The position numbers and the translations under genes were made by a program. Source: an uncultured Planctomycetota bacterium (GTDB lineage: Bacteria; Planctomycetota; Phycisphaerae; UBA1845; UTPLA1). Taken from it: a stretch of 64,000 nt of DNA. Numbering within the stretch: position 1 is the first letter of the stretch; every line of letters starts with the position of its first letter. This document shows positions 49,976-61,285 of the stretch, piece by piece. The notes under the pieces were generated by a model that saw only the letters and a list, made by a program, of their open reading frames with translations, had not been told where the DNA came from and searched no databases. The stretch covers positions 310,001 through 374,000 of the forward strand of contig CAADGE010000048.1 of NCBI GenBank assembly GCA_900696465.1, in the 5' to 3' direction.

Positions 49976-52900
49976 ATGTCTAAGTCCGCCGGGAATCGAA
50001 CCAAAGCCCTCACGATCTGTAGTTGCTTCGCATTGCTCTTCGGCGCATGGGCCGCGCCGGCATCAGGCCAGATCATTGCCTACTGGAACTTCAACGACAC
50101 CAGCAATTTGCTCACGGTTTCTCAGGGCGCTGGCACAATGACCCATACGTTCAACCCGGTGAACATCGTCAACTTCGCCGGCTCCTTGATCAATGCCCAA
50201 GGCGGCGATCCGGCTGGCTCAGCCCTGGCGCTCCAGGGAGGCACGGGTCTGGTCAACAATGGTCAGTACCTCATCATCGCGGTAGACACATCCGGCTCAC
50301 AGAACATCGTCATGAGCTTTGCCTCTCAGCGCTCGGGCACCGGATTCAACAACAATCAAGTCGCCTATTCCACCAATGGCGGCTCTTCTTGGACAGATTT
50401 CGGTGCACCTTATGACCCTCCGCTTGCCTTCGCACTTTTCACCTTCGACTTCTCAGGCATCACGGCGCTGGAAAATAATCCCAACGTGAGGTTCCGAATC
50501 CAGTTCAACGGTGCGACTTCGGCTGCCGGCAACAATCGCATCGACAACCTCGTGATCGCCGGTCAGGGCGCCGCAACCGGCCCCTGCTGCCAGCTCGACG
50601 GCAGCTGCTCGCTGCTCTCCGAAGCGGCATGTACGAACGCCGGAGGCAACTGGCAGGGCGCAGGTGGCTCGTGTAGTCCCAATCCCTGCCCCCAGCCCAC
50701 GGGCGCCTGCTGCAACCCCGACGACGGCACCTGCACACCTGACCTGACCCGGCCCGAGTGCGAAGGCGACGGCGGTATTTACAAGGGTAACTTCACCGAT
50801 TGCGATCCAAACCCCTGCGTCGGCGCCTGCTGCGATCAGGGCGGCTCGACCTGCAACATCCGTACGCCCCAGAACTGCATCGGTCAGGTAGGCGGCGGCA
50901 TCTACCGCGGCGATGCGACGACATGCGAAGCGGAGACCTGTGACTTCAACTTCGACGGCATCCTCATCAACGAAATCCGAATCGACCAGCCCGGGACCGA
51001 CACTGATGAGTACTTCGAGCTCGTCAACATCAGCAACGAAACGCGCGACCTGAGTGGCCTCTTCTACATCGTTCTCCGACAGACAGGCACCCTGCTCAAC
51101 AGCGGACGCGTCAAGAGCGTCACCGACCTCACCGGATTCTCCATCCCGCCGGGCGGTCACTTCCTCGTGGCTACCGGCTCGTTCGGTCTGCAAGGCGCCG
51201 TGCCGGACTTCGTCACCAGTCTGATCTTTGAGAATGGTGAAAACACGACGCACATGCTTGTCTCCGGCTTCTTCGGACAGGTCGGTGACGTCGTCGATAC
51301 AGACAACAATTGCCAGATCGATAACCCGCTCTGGTTCCAGGTCATCGACAAGGTCGCACTGATCCGTGCGGACAACCTGCCCGGTGGCCCATCGACGCTG
51401 ACCGGTTGCCACTACGGCACCGGCGATCCGTTCATCGACACCCTCAAGGACGGCTCATTTGTCCCCGGTCATGTCTTCCGATGCGGCACCTTCCCCGGCT
51501 CGCCCTGCATCGACGGCTCGAACTTCGGCTTCGAAGACTGGTTCGTCGGCCCGTTCAACCCGGTCTTCGGCGATGACACTCCGGGGGCCCCCAACCAGCG
51601 ATCGACCGGCGCCTGCTGCGCGGTCGATTCCTGTCTCGACGGTTACGAGCGCCAGGTCTGCGTCGAGGCCGAAACTGGTAACTGGCTCGGCCGCGATACC
51701 ACCTGCATGGCCGACGGCGCCCGCTGCGAAGGTGCCTGCTGCACCTGCCTCGATCCTCCGGCTTGCGAATCCTACACCTGTACTGTTGGCTTCCCGATCC
51801 CGTGTACGTCTACGGGCGGCATTTTCCAAGGACCGCTTACGACCTGCCCGCCGGAACCGAACGGTGTGGACTGTGCGGACTGCATCACCATTGCCGAGGC
51901 CCGGGCCCTGCCACTGGGCAGCCCGGTTCGTCTCTGTAGTGTGATCGTTTCTTCAAAGACGAATCTGATTAACTCGGCCAGCTCGAACAACTTCCACATC
52001 CAGGATGAGAGCGGGGCCGACGGCCAGTCGGGCCTCACCATCTTTGGCACGGCCACCCTCATTCAGGATCAGTTCGGCGGTGCGATTGAAGGCAACCGCA
52101 TCGGCATCCAGGGGCAACTGGGCGTCTTCAACGGCCTGCTTCAGTTGCAGGACGGCGCCAACCGTGCTCTGGCCTTGGTGAACATCGCCGGCTTTGAAGG
52201 CGTTCCCGCCCCAGTCACGGTGACGGCTGCTGACTTCCAGAACGGCAGCCCGACCGCGGAAGGATACGAGAGCGAGATCATCCGCCTGAATTGCGTAGTT
52301 TTTGAACAAACAGGCAACTTCGCTGCCCTGACGAACTACACGGTCACGGACGGCACATACAGTGTTGTGGTCCGCGTCTCGACTTTGTTCCAGGTGGACA
52401 TTGTCGGCCAGCCCATCCCCACCGGTCCGGTTAATATCACCGGCATCTTCAGCCAGTTCGATACCAGCGTCGGTCAGAACAGCGGCTACCAGATCCTGCT
52501 TCGGACCATCAACGACATCCAGCCCGGCAGCACCTGCGGTGATACGGCTGCATGCTGTCTGGCTGGTCCGAGCTGTCGCGATGATCTCACGGAGGATCTC
52601 TGCCGCGGTCTCGGCGGCCTCTTCCGCCCGGATGACCAGAAGTGTCCGCCGGCCGAGCCCTGCCCGGACAATACCGACGTTCGCATCACCGAGATTCGCA
52701 TCACTCAGCCGGGTAACGATCTCGATGAGTACTTTGAGCTTTCCGGTGTACCGGGCACGCCACTGGGAGACCTGACATACATCGTCCTCGGTGATGGCCC
52801 GCAGGGACAGAGCGGATGGATCGAGTGCGTCGTCCCGTTGGCCAGCAAGTCCATCCCTGACGACGGCTATTTCCTCTGCACGGAAAACACCTTCACGCTG

Positions 52901-54400
52901 CGTCCGCTCTCTGAAGTGGACCTCGTGCTCGTTCCCAATGCTTTGAACTTCGAGAACGATGACAACGTCACCCACATGCTCGTCAAGGGCTTCACGGGTG
53001 CGATCGACGACGATCTCGACCCGGACAACGATGGTGTCCTCGACATTACGCCGTGGGCGCAGGTCGTCGATAAGGTCGCCATCATCCGGCAGCACAATCC
53101 CCCGACGACCACCGAGTGGCACTACGGGCCCCCGGTTGTCGGCCCCGCCGGCGGTACCAGCCCGGGCCATGTGGCCCTCTGTCCGTCCAATCCGCCAGAA
53201 TGGCGCGTCGAGGCCTTCGACCCCGCCGTGGGCGATGACACGCCCGGCGAGCCGAACCCCGCGGTTTGCGCCTGTGCTGGTTGCCTGGGCGATCTGAACG
53301 TCGACGGCATCCTCGATGCCCGGGACATTCAGCTATTCGTCAATACGATCACGATGGGCCAGGGCGATGGTTGTGCGGATATCAACCTCGACGGCGAGCT
53401 CGACGTCGATGACATCGCTCCATTCGTCAGTCGACTGCTGGACAAGGCCGTCTGTGGTATTCCGCGTGCCTCTGGTGTCCGCGTCATGACGTGGAACCTT
53501 CTCAATTACTCCGGCACGGCGCCATCCAATCGCAAGACCGCTTACAAGCGCGTCCTGAACCACGTCCGGGCGGACATCATCGTCTGTCAGGAAGTGAACA
53601 ACGTCGCCGGCGCCAACGACTTCCTCACGCAGGTTCTCAACGCGTCGGACGGCCCCGGCGGCTACGCCATGGCCGAGTTCACCGATGGTCCCGGCAGTGA
53701 TCAGGTCTTGTATTACAAGACCGACAAGATCACCTACACCAACGGGAATCACACGGCCTTGGCCACCACGCCGCGTCCCACGGGGCGATGGCGGGTCGGT
53801 GTCGTCGGCAGTCCGCCGAATACCGACTTGTATGTGTACGGCATGCACCTGAAGGCCGGCTCGGCCATGGAAGACCCGAGCAACCCTGCCGACCGCGAGG
53901 CGGCTGCCGCAATCATCCGAGCCGATGCCAATGCCTTGCCGGCCGGTTCGCAGATCATCTACGCCGGTGACATGAATCTGTACACCAGCGCCGAAGGCGC
54001 CTGGGCTCGGTTCACCGAGTCACAGATGATCAACATTGGTCAGGCCTTCGACCCGGTCAACCAGCCCGGCAATTGGAGCGGTAACTGCGCGTTCGCTTTC
54101 TACCACACGCAGTCCACTTATCGCGACAACGCGGGCTCGCCGGCAGGTGCGGCAGGTGGCGGTCTCGATGATCGCTTCGACTTCATGTTGATCACGGATT
54201 CGCTGCGAGACGGCGTCGGACTGTCCTACCTCAACAGCACCTACAGGGCCTTCGGAAACGACGGCAATCACTGCAACATGGACATCAACGACCCGCCGGT
54301 CATCCCGCAGGGTCAGTTCATCGCTGATGCCTTGCTGATGGCCAGCGATCACCTGCCGGTCATCATGGACCTTGGCATCTTCGAGCCGCCTGCACAATAA
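49976..54400 (+). CDS. Giant exported multidomain protein ending in an endonuclease/exonuclease/phosphatase domain
   Basis: A 1474-residue protein with a signal peptide (cleavage near residue 35). A beta-sandwich spans about 36-195. Cys-rich 'GxCC..dg.C' modules lie at about 200-322, 543-600 and 856-895. Lamin-tail-like domains open near residue 325 (ILINEIRIDQPGTDTDEYFELVN) and near 900 (VRITEIRITQPGNDLDEYFEL). An OB-fold-like domain lies near 635-850, and dockerin-like loops near 1105-1160 (DLNVDGILDARDI, DINLDGELDVDDI). A C-terminal EEP domain runs from 1169. EEP residues are intact: MTWNLLNY, VCQEVNN, YGMHLKAG, YAGDMNLY, DFMLITDS and SDHLPV. It probably degrades extracellular nucleic acid or phosphoesters. 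GAGGAGAAAG precedes the ATG. Confidence 0.85.
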   Translation: MSKSAGNRTKALTICSCFALLFGAWAAPASGQIIAYWNFNDTSNLLTVSQGAGTMTHTFNPVNIVNFAGSLINAQGGDPAGSALALQGGTGLVNNGQYLIIAVDTSGSQNIVMSFASQRSGTGFNNNQVAYSTNGGSSWTDFGAPYDPPLAFALFTFDFSGITALENNPNVRFRIQFNGATSAAGNNRIDNLVIAGQGAATGPCCQLDGSCSLLSEAACTNAGGNWQGAGGSCSPNPCPQPTGACCNPDDGTCTPDLTRPECEGDGGIYKGNFTDCDPNPCVGACCDQGGSTCNIRTPQNCIGQVGGGIYRGDATTCEAETCDFNFDGILINEIRIDQPGTDTDEYFELVNISNETRDLSGLFYIVLRQTGTLLNSGRVKSVTDLTGFSIPPGGHFLVATGSFGLQGAVPDFVTSLIFENGENTTHMLVSGFFGQVGDVVDTDNNCQIDNPLWFQVIDKVALIRADNLPGGPSTLTGCHYGTGDPFIDTLKDGSFVPGHVFRCGTFPGSPCIDGSNFGFEDWFVGPFNPVFGDDTPGAPNQRSTGACCAVDSCLDGYERQVCVEAETGNWLGRDTTCMADGARCEGACCTCLDPPACESYTCTVGFPIPCTSTGGIFQGPLTTCPPEPNGVDCADCITIAEARALPLGSPVRLCSVIVSSKTNLINSASSNNFHIQDESGADGQSGLTIFGTATLIQDQFGGAIEGNRIGIQGQLGVFNGLLQLQDGANRALALVNIAGFEGVPAPVTVTAADFQNGSPTAEGYESEIIRLNCVVFEQTGNFAALTNYTVTDGTYSVVVRVSTLFQVDIVGQPIPTGPVNITGIFSQFDTSVGQNSGYQILLRTINDIQPGSTCGDTAACCLAGPSCRDDLTEDLCRGLGGLFRPDDQKCPPAEPCPDNTDVRITEIRITQPGNDLDEYFELSGVPGTPLGDLTYIVLGDGPQGQSGWIECVVPLASKSIPDDGYFLCTENTFTLRPLSEVDLVLVPNALNFENDDNVTHMLVKGFTGAIDDDLDPDNDGVLDITPWAQVVDKVAIIRQHNPPTTTEWHYGPPVVGPAGGTSPGHVALCPSNPPEWRVEAFDPAVGDDTPGEPNPAVCACAGCLGDLNVDGILDARDIQLFVNTITMGQGDGCADINLDGELDVDDIAPFVSRLLDKAVCGIPRASGVRVMTWNLLNYSGTAPSNRKTAYKRVLNHVRADIIVCQEVNNVAGANDFLTQVLNASDGPGGYAMAEFTDGPGSDQVLYYKTDKITYTNGNHTALATTPRPTGRWRVGVVGSPPNTDLYVYGMHLKAGSAMEDPSNPADREAAAAIIRADANALPAGSQIIYAGDMNLYTSAEGAWARFTESQMINIGQAFDPVNQPGNWSGNCAFAFYHTQSTYRDNAGSPAGAAGGGLDDRFDFMLITDSLRDGVGLSYLNSTYRAFGNDGNHCNMDINDPPVIPQGQFIADALLMASDHLPVIMDLGIFEPPAQ

Positions 54401-54451
54401 CGAATCGTCAGGAACGCTCGTAAGCGCAGGTCTGTAATGTCTGAAACAAGA

Positions 54452-54485
54452 AAGCCCGGGGCTGATTTGGCCTCGGGCTTTTTCT
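54452..54485 (+). terminator. Rho-independent terminator
   Basis: AAGCCCG (54452-54458) pairs with CGGGCTT (54474-54480), with extra GGC/GCC pairing inside, and is followed by TTTTTC. It lies 52 bases after the giant gene stop. Confidence 0.85.
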
Positions 54486-54630
54486 ACGCGCTTGCAGCAA
54501 TGTGGAGGTGGATGCAGGTCAGCGGTATGAATTCAAAAGCGCGGGCCATGGCAATGGGAATATCCGCCGGCCGAGGCCGGACAAGCTTTCCGCACAACTC
54601 AGCGCGTAAGACGGAGACGCGCGAGCCGCA

Positions 54631-55686
54631 TCAGTATGGGAGTAGCTTGGCAATCCGCGGCATCATGTACTGCATCGACTCCTCCTCCGCCGTCCACGTC
54701 CCGACGAGGTACGCGCCATGCGGGGGAAGAAGATTCGTCGAAAGGGTGGAGTCGTCCTTTTGACGCGAGAGAAGCTGCGTGTAGCGTGCATGAGCGTCGT
54801 ACGCGGCCTTGTTCGTGGGATACTGCACCAGCCAGACGACATTCGGCCCCTGCCCTTCCGGTACGCGATAACGTCCAACGCACATCAGGGTACTCTCATT
54901 GAGTCCCAGCAGTTTGCTGACCTGATCCGAGTCAGGTGCCCGTGCAAATTCAAAAGCCGAGAGCGGAAGACTGCCTAGGTGGCGCACCAGCCAGCGATTC
55001 TCGAGCAGATCCGCATCTGCCGGCATGGCGTCGATCAGAGGCGGGCGATCCTCTCGCGTAATCCGACCAGTCAGGTGGATCATCAAACGCAGCACCTGCT
55101 CCGTCGTCTCGCTGTCACTCGATGCGACCGACACTCGAATGTAGTTTCGCCCCTGCCAGGAATGAAGGTGAAAGCCATCCCCCCGCGACACGCGCGTCTC
55201 ACCGCCGATCTTCAGTTGCTCCCGGCCATCGGTCTGGCAGGTCAGAATCCCATATGCGTCCTCGGGCGTCTCCGACTCCACGACCAGGATCCGGGCGGTC
55301 TGCTCCCTCCCGCCGCTCCTGCAGACATAGGCAGATGTCGCGGCAGAAAGCACGCGGAAATGGCTCAAACGCAGTACTTCACTGGGCGATACAGCCCCCA
55401 CGAGTTCGCCGGCCAGATAGACGCGGATCGGTTCAACCTTCCGCCAGCCCGCTACGGCCTCGCTCGCGGGAAAGCATGCGGGGGCATTCGGTGAGTCTCC
55501 GCCGCTCAGGCCGGCCGATGAAGTCGCGGCATCGACGGGTGTTACGCCTCCCCGACCACCGCTGCGTTCCGCATCCGGCTGCGTCGTCGAGGAAGAATCC
55601 GATTCCTGACGGCAAGCCGGCAATCCCGCAAGAAGACAAAGCATCCCCAAGAGGAGGCAGCCACGGCCGACATGTGAAATGAACAT
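54631..55686 (-). CDS. DUF6599-like lipoprotein, hypothetical
   Basis: A 351-residue protein with a lipoprotein signal (LLCLLAGLPACRQ; lipid-modified Cys near residue 26) and a Ser/Thr linker. The exported domain opens with FPASEAVAGWRKVEPIRVYLAGELVG and continues through RILVVESETPEDAYGILTC, which resembles the DUF6599 family. A weak second copy of the same fold occupies the C-terminal half (DADLLENRWLVRHLGSLPLSAFEF). GGAGG 6 bases before the ATG at 55686 fixes the start; the longer frame upstream crosses the cmk promoter. The function is unknown. Confidence 0.72.
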   Translation of the reverse strand: MFISHVGRGCLLLGMLCLLAGLPACRQESDSSSTTQPDAERSGGRGGVTPVDAATSSAGLSGGDSPNAPACFPASEAVAGWRKVEPIRVYLAGELVGAVSPSEVLRLSHFRVLSAATSAYVCRSGGREQTARILVVESETPEDAYGILTCQTDGREQLKIGGETRVSRGDGFHLHSWQGRNYIRVSVASSDSETTEQVLRLMIHLTGRITREDRPPLIDAMPADADLLENRWLVRHLGSLPLSAFEFARAPDSDQVSKLLGLNESTLMCVGRYRVPEGQGPNVVWLVQYPTNKAAYDAHARYTQLLSRQKDDSTLSTNLLPPHGAYLVGTWTAEEESMQYMMPRIAKLLPY

Positions 55687-55782
55687 GGAAGGCCTCCATG
55701 ATCGAAAAGCGGGGTCGCGAAGGATCCATCCTTCACGGTGCGGAGAATTGTAATCCGCCGGCCATCCCCGGCAATTCTGTTT

Positions 55783-55810
55783 TTGACCTTTCCGTGGCCA
55801 TTTATATAAT
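55783..55810 (+). promoter_or_regulatory. Strong sigma70-type promoter of cmk
   Basis: TTGACC (55783-55788) and a perfect TATAAT (55805-55810) are spaced 16 bases. Transcription would begin near 55817, about 27 bases before the cmk ATG. Confidence 0.75.
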
Positions 55811-55843
55811 CGGCTTGGGTATCGCCAGGACGCGAGAACGCAC

Positions 55844-56512
55844 ATGATCATTACCATTGACGGACCGGCCGGTTCAGGGAAGAGCACAGCCGCCCGAAAG
55901 CTTGCAGCCAAGCTCGGCATCGCCTATCTCGACACCGGCGCCATGTACCGCGCCATCGCCTTTGCCGCCTTGCAGAAAGGCGTCTCACTCAAGGACGAAG
56001 ACGCCATCCTCGCCGTCGCAGAGCAGTCCAGCATTGAAGTCGACTGCGGTCCGACCCACACCCGTGTCATGCTTAACGGGCACGATGTCAGCGAAGCCAT
56101 TCGCACGATGGCCGTCAATCAGGCGACCAACTTCGTCGCTCGCATTCCGCGGATTCGCCAGATGCTCGTCGAGAAACAGCGCGAGATCGGCCGTCGGCTC
56201 GGTTCGCTCGTCACAGAGGGTCGTGATCAGGGAAGCGTTGTTTTTCCGAATGCCGATCTGAAGTTTTTCCTCGATGCCAGTCTTGAGAAACGGGCCCTTC
56301 GACGCTACCAGGAACTGACCGCCGATGGCGAGGAGGCCCCTTACGAAATGATCCTCGAAAACCTCCGCGAACGCGACGGAAACGACCGCAAGCAATGGGC
56401 CCCCCTGCTTGAGCCTGCTACGGCTGTCCACATCGACACGACGCAGATGACCATCCACGAAGTCGTCGAGCGCCTGCTTGATTGCGTCTCCCGGAAGAAC
56501 TTGGCCAAATAA
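55844..56512 (+). CDS. cmk: Cytidylate kinase
   Basis: A 222-residue CMP/dCMP kinase. The P-loop is ITIDGPAGSGKSTAA (about residues 3-17), with the CMP-binding AYLDTGAMYRAIA and the TEGRDQGSVVFPNADLKFFLDAS block. LID-region arginines lie in KRALRRYQEL. It phosphorylates CMP for nucleotide recycling. GTEGRDQG is a small variant of the usual GRDIGT block. It is followed after 12 bases by the plsC gene, the frequent cmk-plsC pairing. Confidence 0.95.
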   Translation: MIITIDGPAGSGKSTAARKLAAKLGIAYLDTGAMYRAIAFAALQKGVSLKDEDAILAVAEQSSIEVDCGPTHTRVMLNGHDVSEAIRTMAVNQATNFVARIPRIRQMLVEKQREIGRRLGSLVTEGRDQGSVVFPNADLKFFLDASLEKRALRRYQELTADGEEAPYEMILENLRERDGNDRKQWAPLLEPATAVHIDTTQMTIHEVVERLLDCVSRKNLAK

Positions 56513-56524
56513 TCCGACACCGCG

Positions 56525-57181
56525 ATGCGCCCCTTTTACCGCTTCATGCGTGCATGGTCACAGGCGTTTTACGCCCTCTATTTTCGTGGGCGAGTCTTCG
56601 GCATCCGGAATGTCCCCATGACCGGCGGAGTTCTGCTCGCCTGCAATCATCAGAGTTTCTTTGACCCCGTCTGCTCGTGTCTCGCCCTCCCGCGGGAAGG
56701 CAATTTCATGGCCCGCGACACACTCTTTCTGAATCCCTTCTTCCGGCGGCTCATCGTCGCGCTCAACGCCTTCCCTGTGAAGCGCGGCGCAGCCGATGTC
56801 GGCGCCGTCAAGGAAATTCTCCGCCGCTTGCGCGACGGCAAGCTGGTCGTTGTCTTCCCCGAAGCAACTCGAACGCGCGACGGCAGCATCGGTGAGATCA
56901 ATCCTAATTCATTGCTTATTGCCAAGAAAGCAGGCGTTGCCATCGTCCCTACTGTAATCGACGGCGCCTTTGAGGCCTGGCCGCGTACTCAGCTCCTGCC
57001 CGGCCCCGGTCGTATCTACACGACCTACGCCGAAGCAATCACGCCGCAGCAGGTCACCGATTGGCCGATGGAAAAAATTGCCGAGACTGTTTCAGAACGT
57101 TTGACACGAACACTGGGTCGCTCTCAGGCCCGGCGTCACCGCGCTGCCTGCCCTTTCTCGACCTGTGCAGGTGTATCGTAG
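56525..57181 (+). CDS. plsC: 1-acyl-sn-glycerol-3-phosphate acyltransferase
   Basis: A 218-residue PlsC-family acyltransferase that makes phosphatidic acid for phospholipid synthesis. The catalytic HX4D motif is NHQSFFDPV (about residues 41-49), with the phosphate-binding block VVFPEATRTRDG (usually FPEGT; Ala replaces Gly here) and later VAIVPTVIDGA. A hydrophobic N-terminal part associates with the membrane. The start is the ATG at 56525, only 12 bases after cmk. No anomaly beyond the Gly-to-Ala change. Confidence 0.92.
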   Translation: MRPFYRFMRAWSQAFYALYFRGRVFGIRNVPMTGGVLLACNHQSFFDPVCSCLALPREGNFMARDTLFLNPFFRRLIVALNAFPVKRGAADVGAVKEILRRLRDGKLVVVFPEATRTRDGSIGEINPNSLLIAKKAGVAIVPTVIDGAFEAWPRTQLLPGPGRIYTTYAEAITPQQVTDWPMEKIAETVSERLTRTLGRSQARRHRAACPFSTCAGVS

Positions 57182-57200
57182 TTCGGTATTCGCCCCCGCA

Positions 57201-57905
57201 TCATTCCGCCGTAGCTCCGGCCGCCATCGATTCCCAACGCGTCCCCGCTACCACGACTTGCCGAATCTTCGGCACGGCCTTGTCAAAGAACGCCTGCGCG
57301 TATTGCTCGAAAGGTGATCCGGTACGGACTTCCTGCTCGATCTCTGCGAGCGCAGACGCCAGCCCTCGCAGTTCCGCAGGCAGCGACGGCGGCACCGGCT
57401 CCGGACGATAAAGCCATCGATCACCTCGCAACTCGAAGCGGGCATGCACGAGCGGCACATAATCCGCCTCCTGCAGGGTCACCGTCGCCTCCGCGCCGCG
57501 ATGCTTCTGATTTATCAGGGTGATCTGCGAGGAAAACACGCCCAGGTTGTCGGCCATGCTCGCCAGACTCCACGTCGCGTAGTACGGCACTCCGTAGTAC
57601 TCCTCCGCCGTTCGGCGAAGCGAGGCATCCGCCTCCAGCACCTTTGAAACCGAGCGAAGCATTTCAATCGTCGCAGCGCGCTGCTCCTCCACAACGAGCG
57701 AGGCGATCCCGGCGTAGTCCCGGATCGCAAAGCAGGCGTTCAACCGCCGCGCAACGGCCGCGGGGCTGTCTTGCCTGCCGCGTACTCGCGCCGCTGTGCT
57801 TGAAGCTGCGGCTTCGGACTCAGACTCGTCGGGCCGACACGAGACAGCCGCGAGCACAAGAAGCAGTACGCACGCCATTGCGCGGAGAAATTGGATACCG
57901 TTCAT
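57201..57905 (-). CDS. Lipoprotein, hypothetical
   Basis: A 234-residue protein. The signal peptide ends in the lipobox LAAVSC (Cys near residue 20), followed by an acidic linker. The mature helical-plus-beta part (RLNACFAIRDYAGIASLVVEE, then VTLQEADYVPLVHARFELRGDRWLYR) has the look of an SnoaL/DUF4878-like cone fold: a helix pair, then strands ending 'RFELRGDRWLY'. That assignment is tentative. The start is the ATG at 57905. The stop lies 20 bases from the convergent plsC stop. Confidence 0.62.
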   Translation of the reverse strand: MNGIQFLRAMACVLLLVLAAVSCRPDESESEAAASSTAARVRGRQDSPAAVARRLNACFAIRDYAGIASLVVEEQRAATIEMLRSVSKVLEADASLRRTAEEYYGVPYYATWSLASMADNLGVFSSQITLINQKHRGAEATVTLQEADYVPLVHARFELRGDRWLYRPEPVPPSLPAELRGLASALAEIEQEVRTGSPFEQYAQAFFDKAVPKIRQVVVAGTRWESMAAGATAE

Positions 57906-58065
57906 ACTCTCATATCGGGTAACAACGCCACCGGAAGTGAACCTACTAGGCATTATCGTTTTCCATGACCACTGACCGTAAGTGGCAGTCCTCCAACGCT
58001 CAGAGCCGTCGACAGCCGTGGCCTGCGTCGGCTACCATTCCGACGACTGCAACCCCGGAGTTGGC

Positions 58066-59151
58066 ATGAATACGATCTGTAAACTCTCTTGCCTCGCGTT
58101 TGCTGTGACCGTCGCCTGGCATGCCTCGCGGCGTCCCGTGCAAGCCGTTGACGAAACGTCAACAGGCCGTCCGACCGTCCCGAAAGCGTCCCAAGCCCCC
58201 TTCCACGGAATGGCCGTTCAACTGCACGGAGGAAGCGACGTCTACGAGCACTACAAGGGACTTATCCCGGAGATTGCCGCGCTCGGAGCCGATTCCGTCC
58301 TTTTTGTGGTGCACGGCTGGCAGACGCACGGCGGCAGTCTCGATCTGCACATCGACGCCCGGCGGACGGCCAGCCCCGAGGCACTCGGTAAGCTGTGCGA
58401 TCTTGCAGCTGAGCACGGCCTTCGCGTCATCCTCATGCCGGTCGTGCTCCTGGAGCACCCGCGAAACAAGGAATGGCGCGGCCGGATCGTCCCGGAAGGT
58501 CACAACTGGGATGAGTGGTTCCGACGGTACACACGGTTCATCGTGCACTTTGCCCGCATCGCCGAGAAGCACGGTGTTGCACTGCTGATGGTTGGGTCGG
58601 AGCTGATCAAGACCGAGGTTTACACCGATCGCTGGGAGCAGGTCATCACCGAAGTCCGCCAGAACTATCGCGGCGCGCTGGGCTATTCTGCGAATTGGGA
58701 CCACTATCAGTCGACAAAGATCGGTTTCTGGCCGCGTCTCGATTACGTCGGCATGACCAGCTACTACAAGCTGGCCGACGGTCCAAACCCAACCGCAGAG
58801 GAGCTCGATCGCAACTGGGCGAAGTTCAAGAAGGAAATCATCGCGTTTCAGTCCGAGGTGAAGAAGCCGATCCTTTTCACGGAGGTCGGCTGGTGCAGCC
58901 AGGAAGGTGCCGCTAAGGAGGGCTGGAACTATTACGCCAATCAGAAGGCCACGGAAGCCGGCCTCCGCGAGCAACAGCTTCTCTATGAGGCCTTTATCCG
59001 CAACTGGGGCGAGGAAGGCGGGATCGGCGGCATCATCTGGTGGGAATGGGACCGCAGCACCGGCGGCCCCAACGACTACAACTACACCCCGCGCGGAAAG
59101 CCCGCCGAAAAGATCCTTCGTGCGTGGTTCGCCGGCCGCCGCAACGATTGA
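58066..59151 (+). CDS. Exported glycoside hydrolase, GH113-like TIM barrel
   Basis: A 361-residue protein with a signal peptide (residues 1-26) and an (alpha/beta)8 barrel. It opens with FHGMAVQLHGGSDVYEHY. The acid/base Glu lies in LMVGSELIKTE at the end of strand 4, the YVGMTSYY strand follows, and the nucleophile Glu lies in ILFTEVGWCS at the end of strand 7, as in clan GH-A. The closing GGIIWWEWDRS supports this. Nearest in pattern to GH113 beta-mannanases; activity on mannan is an inference. The start at 58066 has GGAG 6 bases upstream. Confidence 0.85.
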   Translation: MNTICKLSCLAFAVTVAWHASRRPVQAVDETSTGRPTVPKASQAPFHGMAVQLHGGSDVYEHYKGLIPEIAALGADSVLFVVHGWQTHGGSLDLHIDARRTASPEALGKLCDLAAEHGLRVILMPVVLLEHPRNKEWRGRIVPEGHNWDEWFRRYTRFIVHFARIAEKHGVALLMVGSELIKTEVYTDRWEQVITEVRQNYRGALGYSANWDHYQSTKIGFWPRLDYVGMTSYYKLADGPNPTAEELDRNWAKFKKEIIAFQSEVKKPILFTEVGWCSQEGAAKEGWNYYANQKATEAGLREQQLLYEAFIRNWGEEGGIGGIIWWEWDRSTGGPNDYNYTPRGKPAEKILRAWFAGRRND

Positions 59152-59187
59152 TCTACCTCCAGATTCGTAATTTTCGCCGCGCAAAGA

Positions 59188-59220
59188 AAAGCCCCGAGCA
59201 GATTTGCCCGGGGCTTTAAG
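59188..59220. terminator. Bidirectional intrinsic terminator
   Basis: AAAGCCCCG (59188-59196) pairs with CGGGGCTTT (59209-59217) around a 12-base loop. The A/T arms serve both the GH113-like gene (plus) and groEL (minus), which converge here. Confidence 0.8.
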
Positions 59221-59248
59221 CAGTCATTCGCAACTCATCATTCGCGAA

Positions 59249-60889
<1,641 letters not shown>

Positions 60890-60970
60890 AGAGGTCTCTC
60901 CAGTTGATTCGTGTTCCTGTTTTCCTGTGTCGTTATCCGTTGCACCCTACCGAAGCCGAGACGGCCCGGC

Positions 60971-61285
60971 TCAGTGCGTTCGTTCGAGAATAAACTGCTG
61001 CGGATCAAAGCCCATGCTTCGCGCCGCGGAGGCCGCCTTGTCCCGTACGACGGCCAGTGGATCGTCCATGTTGGTCACCAGTTCACCGGCCATCAGCTCC
61101 GTGGACGGGTTTTCGATCGACAGCACACGCCAGCGACGCGTCATCGTGTGCGCCGCCTCGCCCGTGCCGAAGGCGGATTCCGAACTGATCGCCAGACAGC
61201 AGGGACGCATCTTCGCGTGCTTCTGCACACTCGACGGGTCCGCCCCAGCGCCACTCCCGGTCTCCATGTACGGTGAGAGGATCAT
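60971..61285 (-). CDS. Small hypothetical protein inside the groESL operon
   Basis: A 104-residue protein with a Cys pair ([12 protein letters not shown]) and a C-terminal part ([23 protein letters not shown]) of regular secondary structure. I do not recognise a family. GGAGGAGGAGC immediately before the ATG is a strong ribosome site, and the ATG overlaps the stop of the preceding gene as ATGA, so translation is coupled. Its place between groES and groEL suggests shared heat or folding control. Confidence 0.62.
   Translation of the reverse strand: MILSPYMETGSGAGADPSSVQKHAKMRPCCLAISSESAFGTGEAAHTMTRRWRVLSIENPSTELMAGELVTNMDDPLAVVRDKAASAARSMGFDPQQFILERTH

Noticed and set aside
51953-53170. A 405-codon open frame antisense to the giant exported protein
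   Set aside because: Repetitive Asp/Glu/Val composition mirrors the complementary codons; no coding support.
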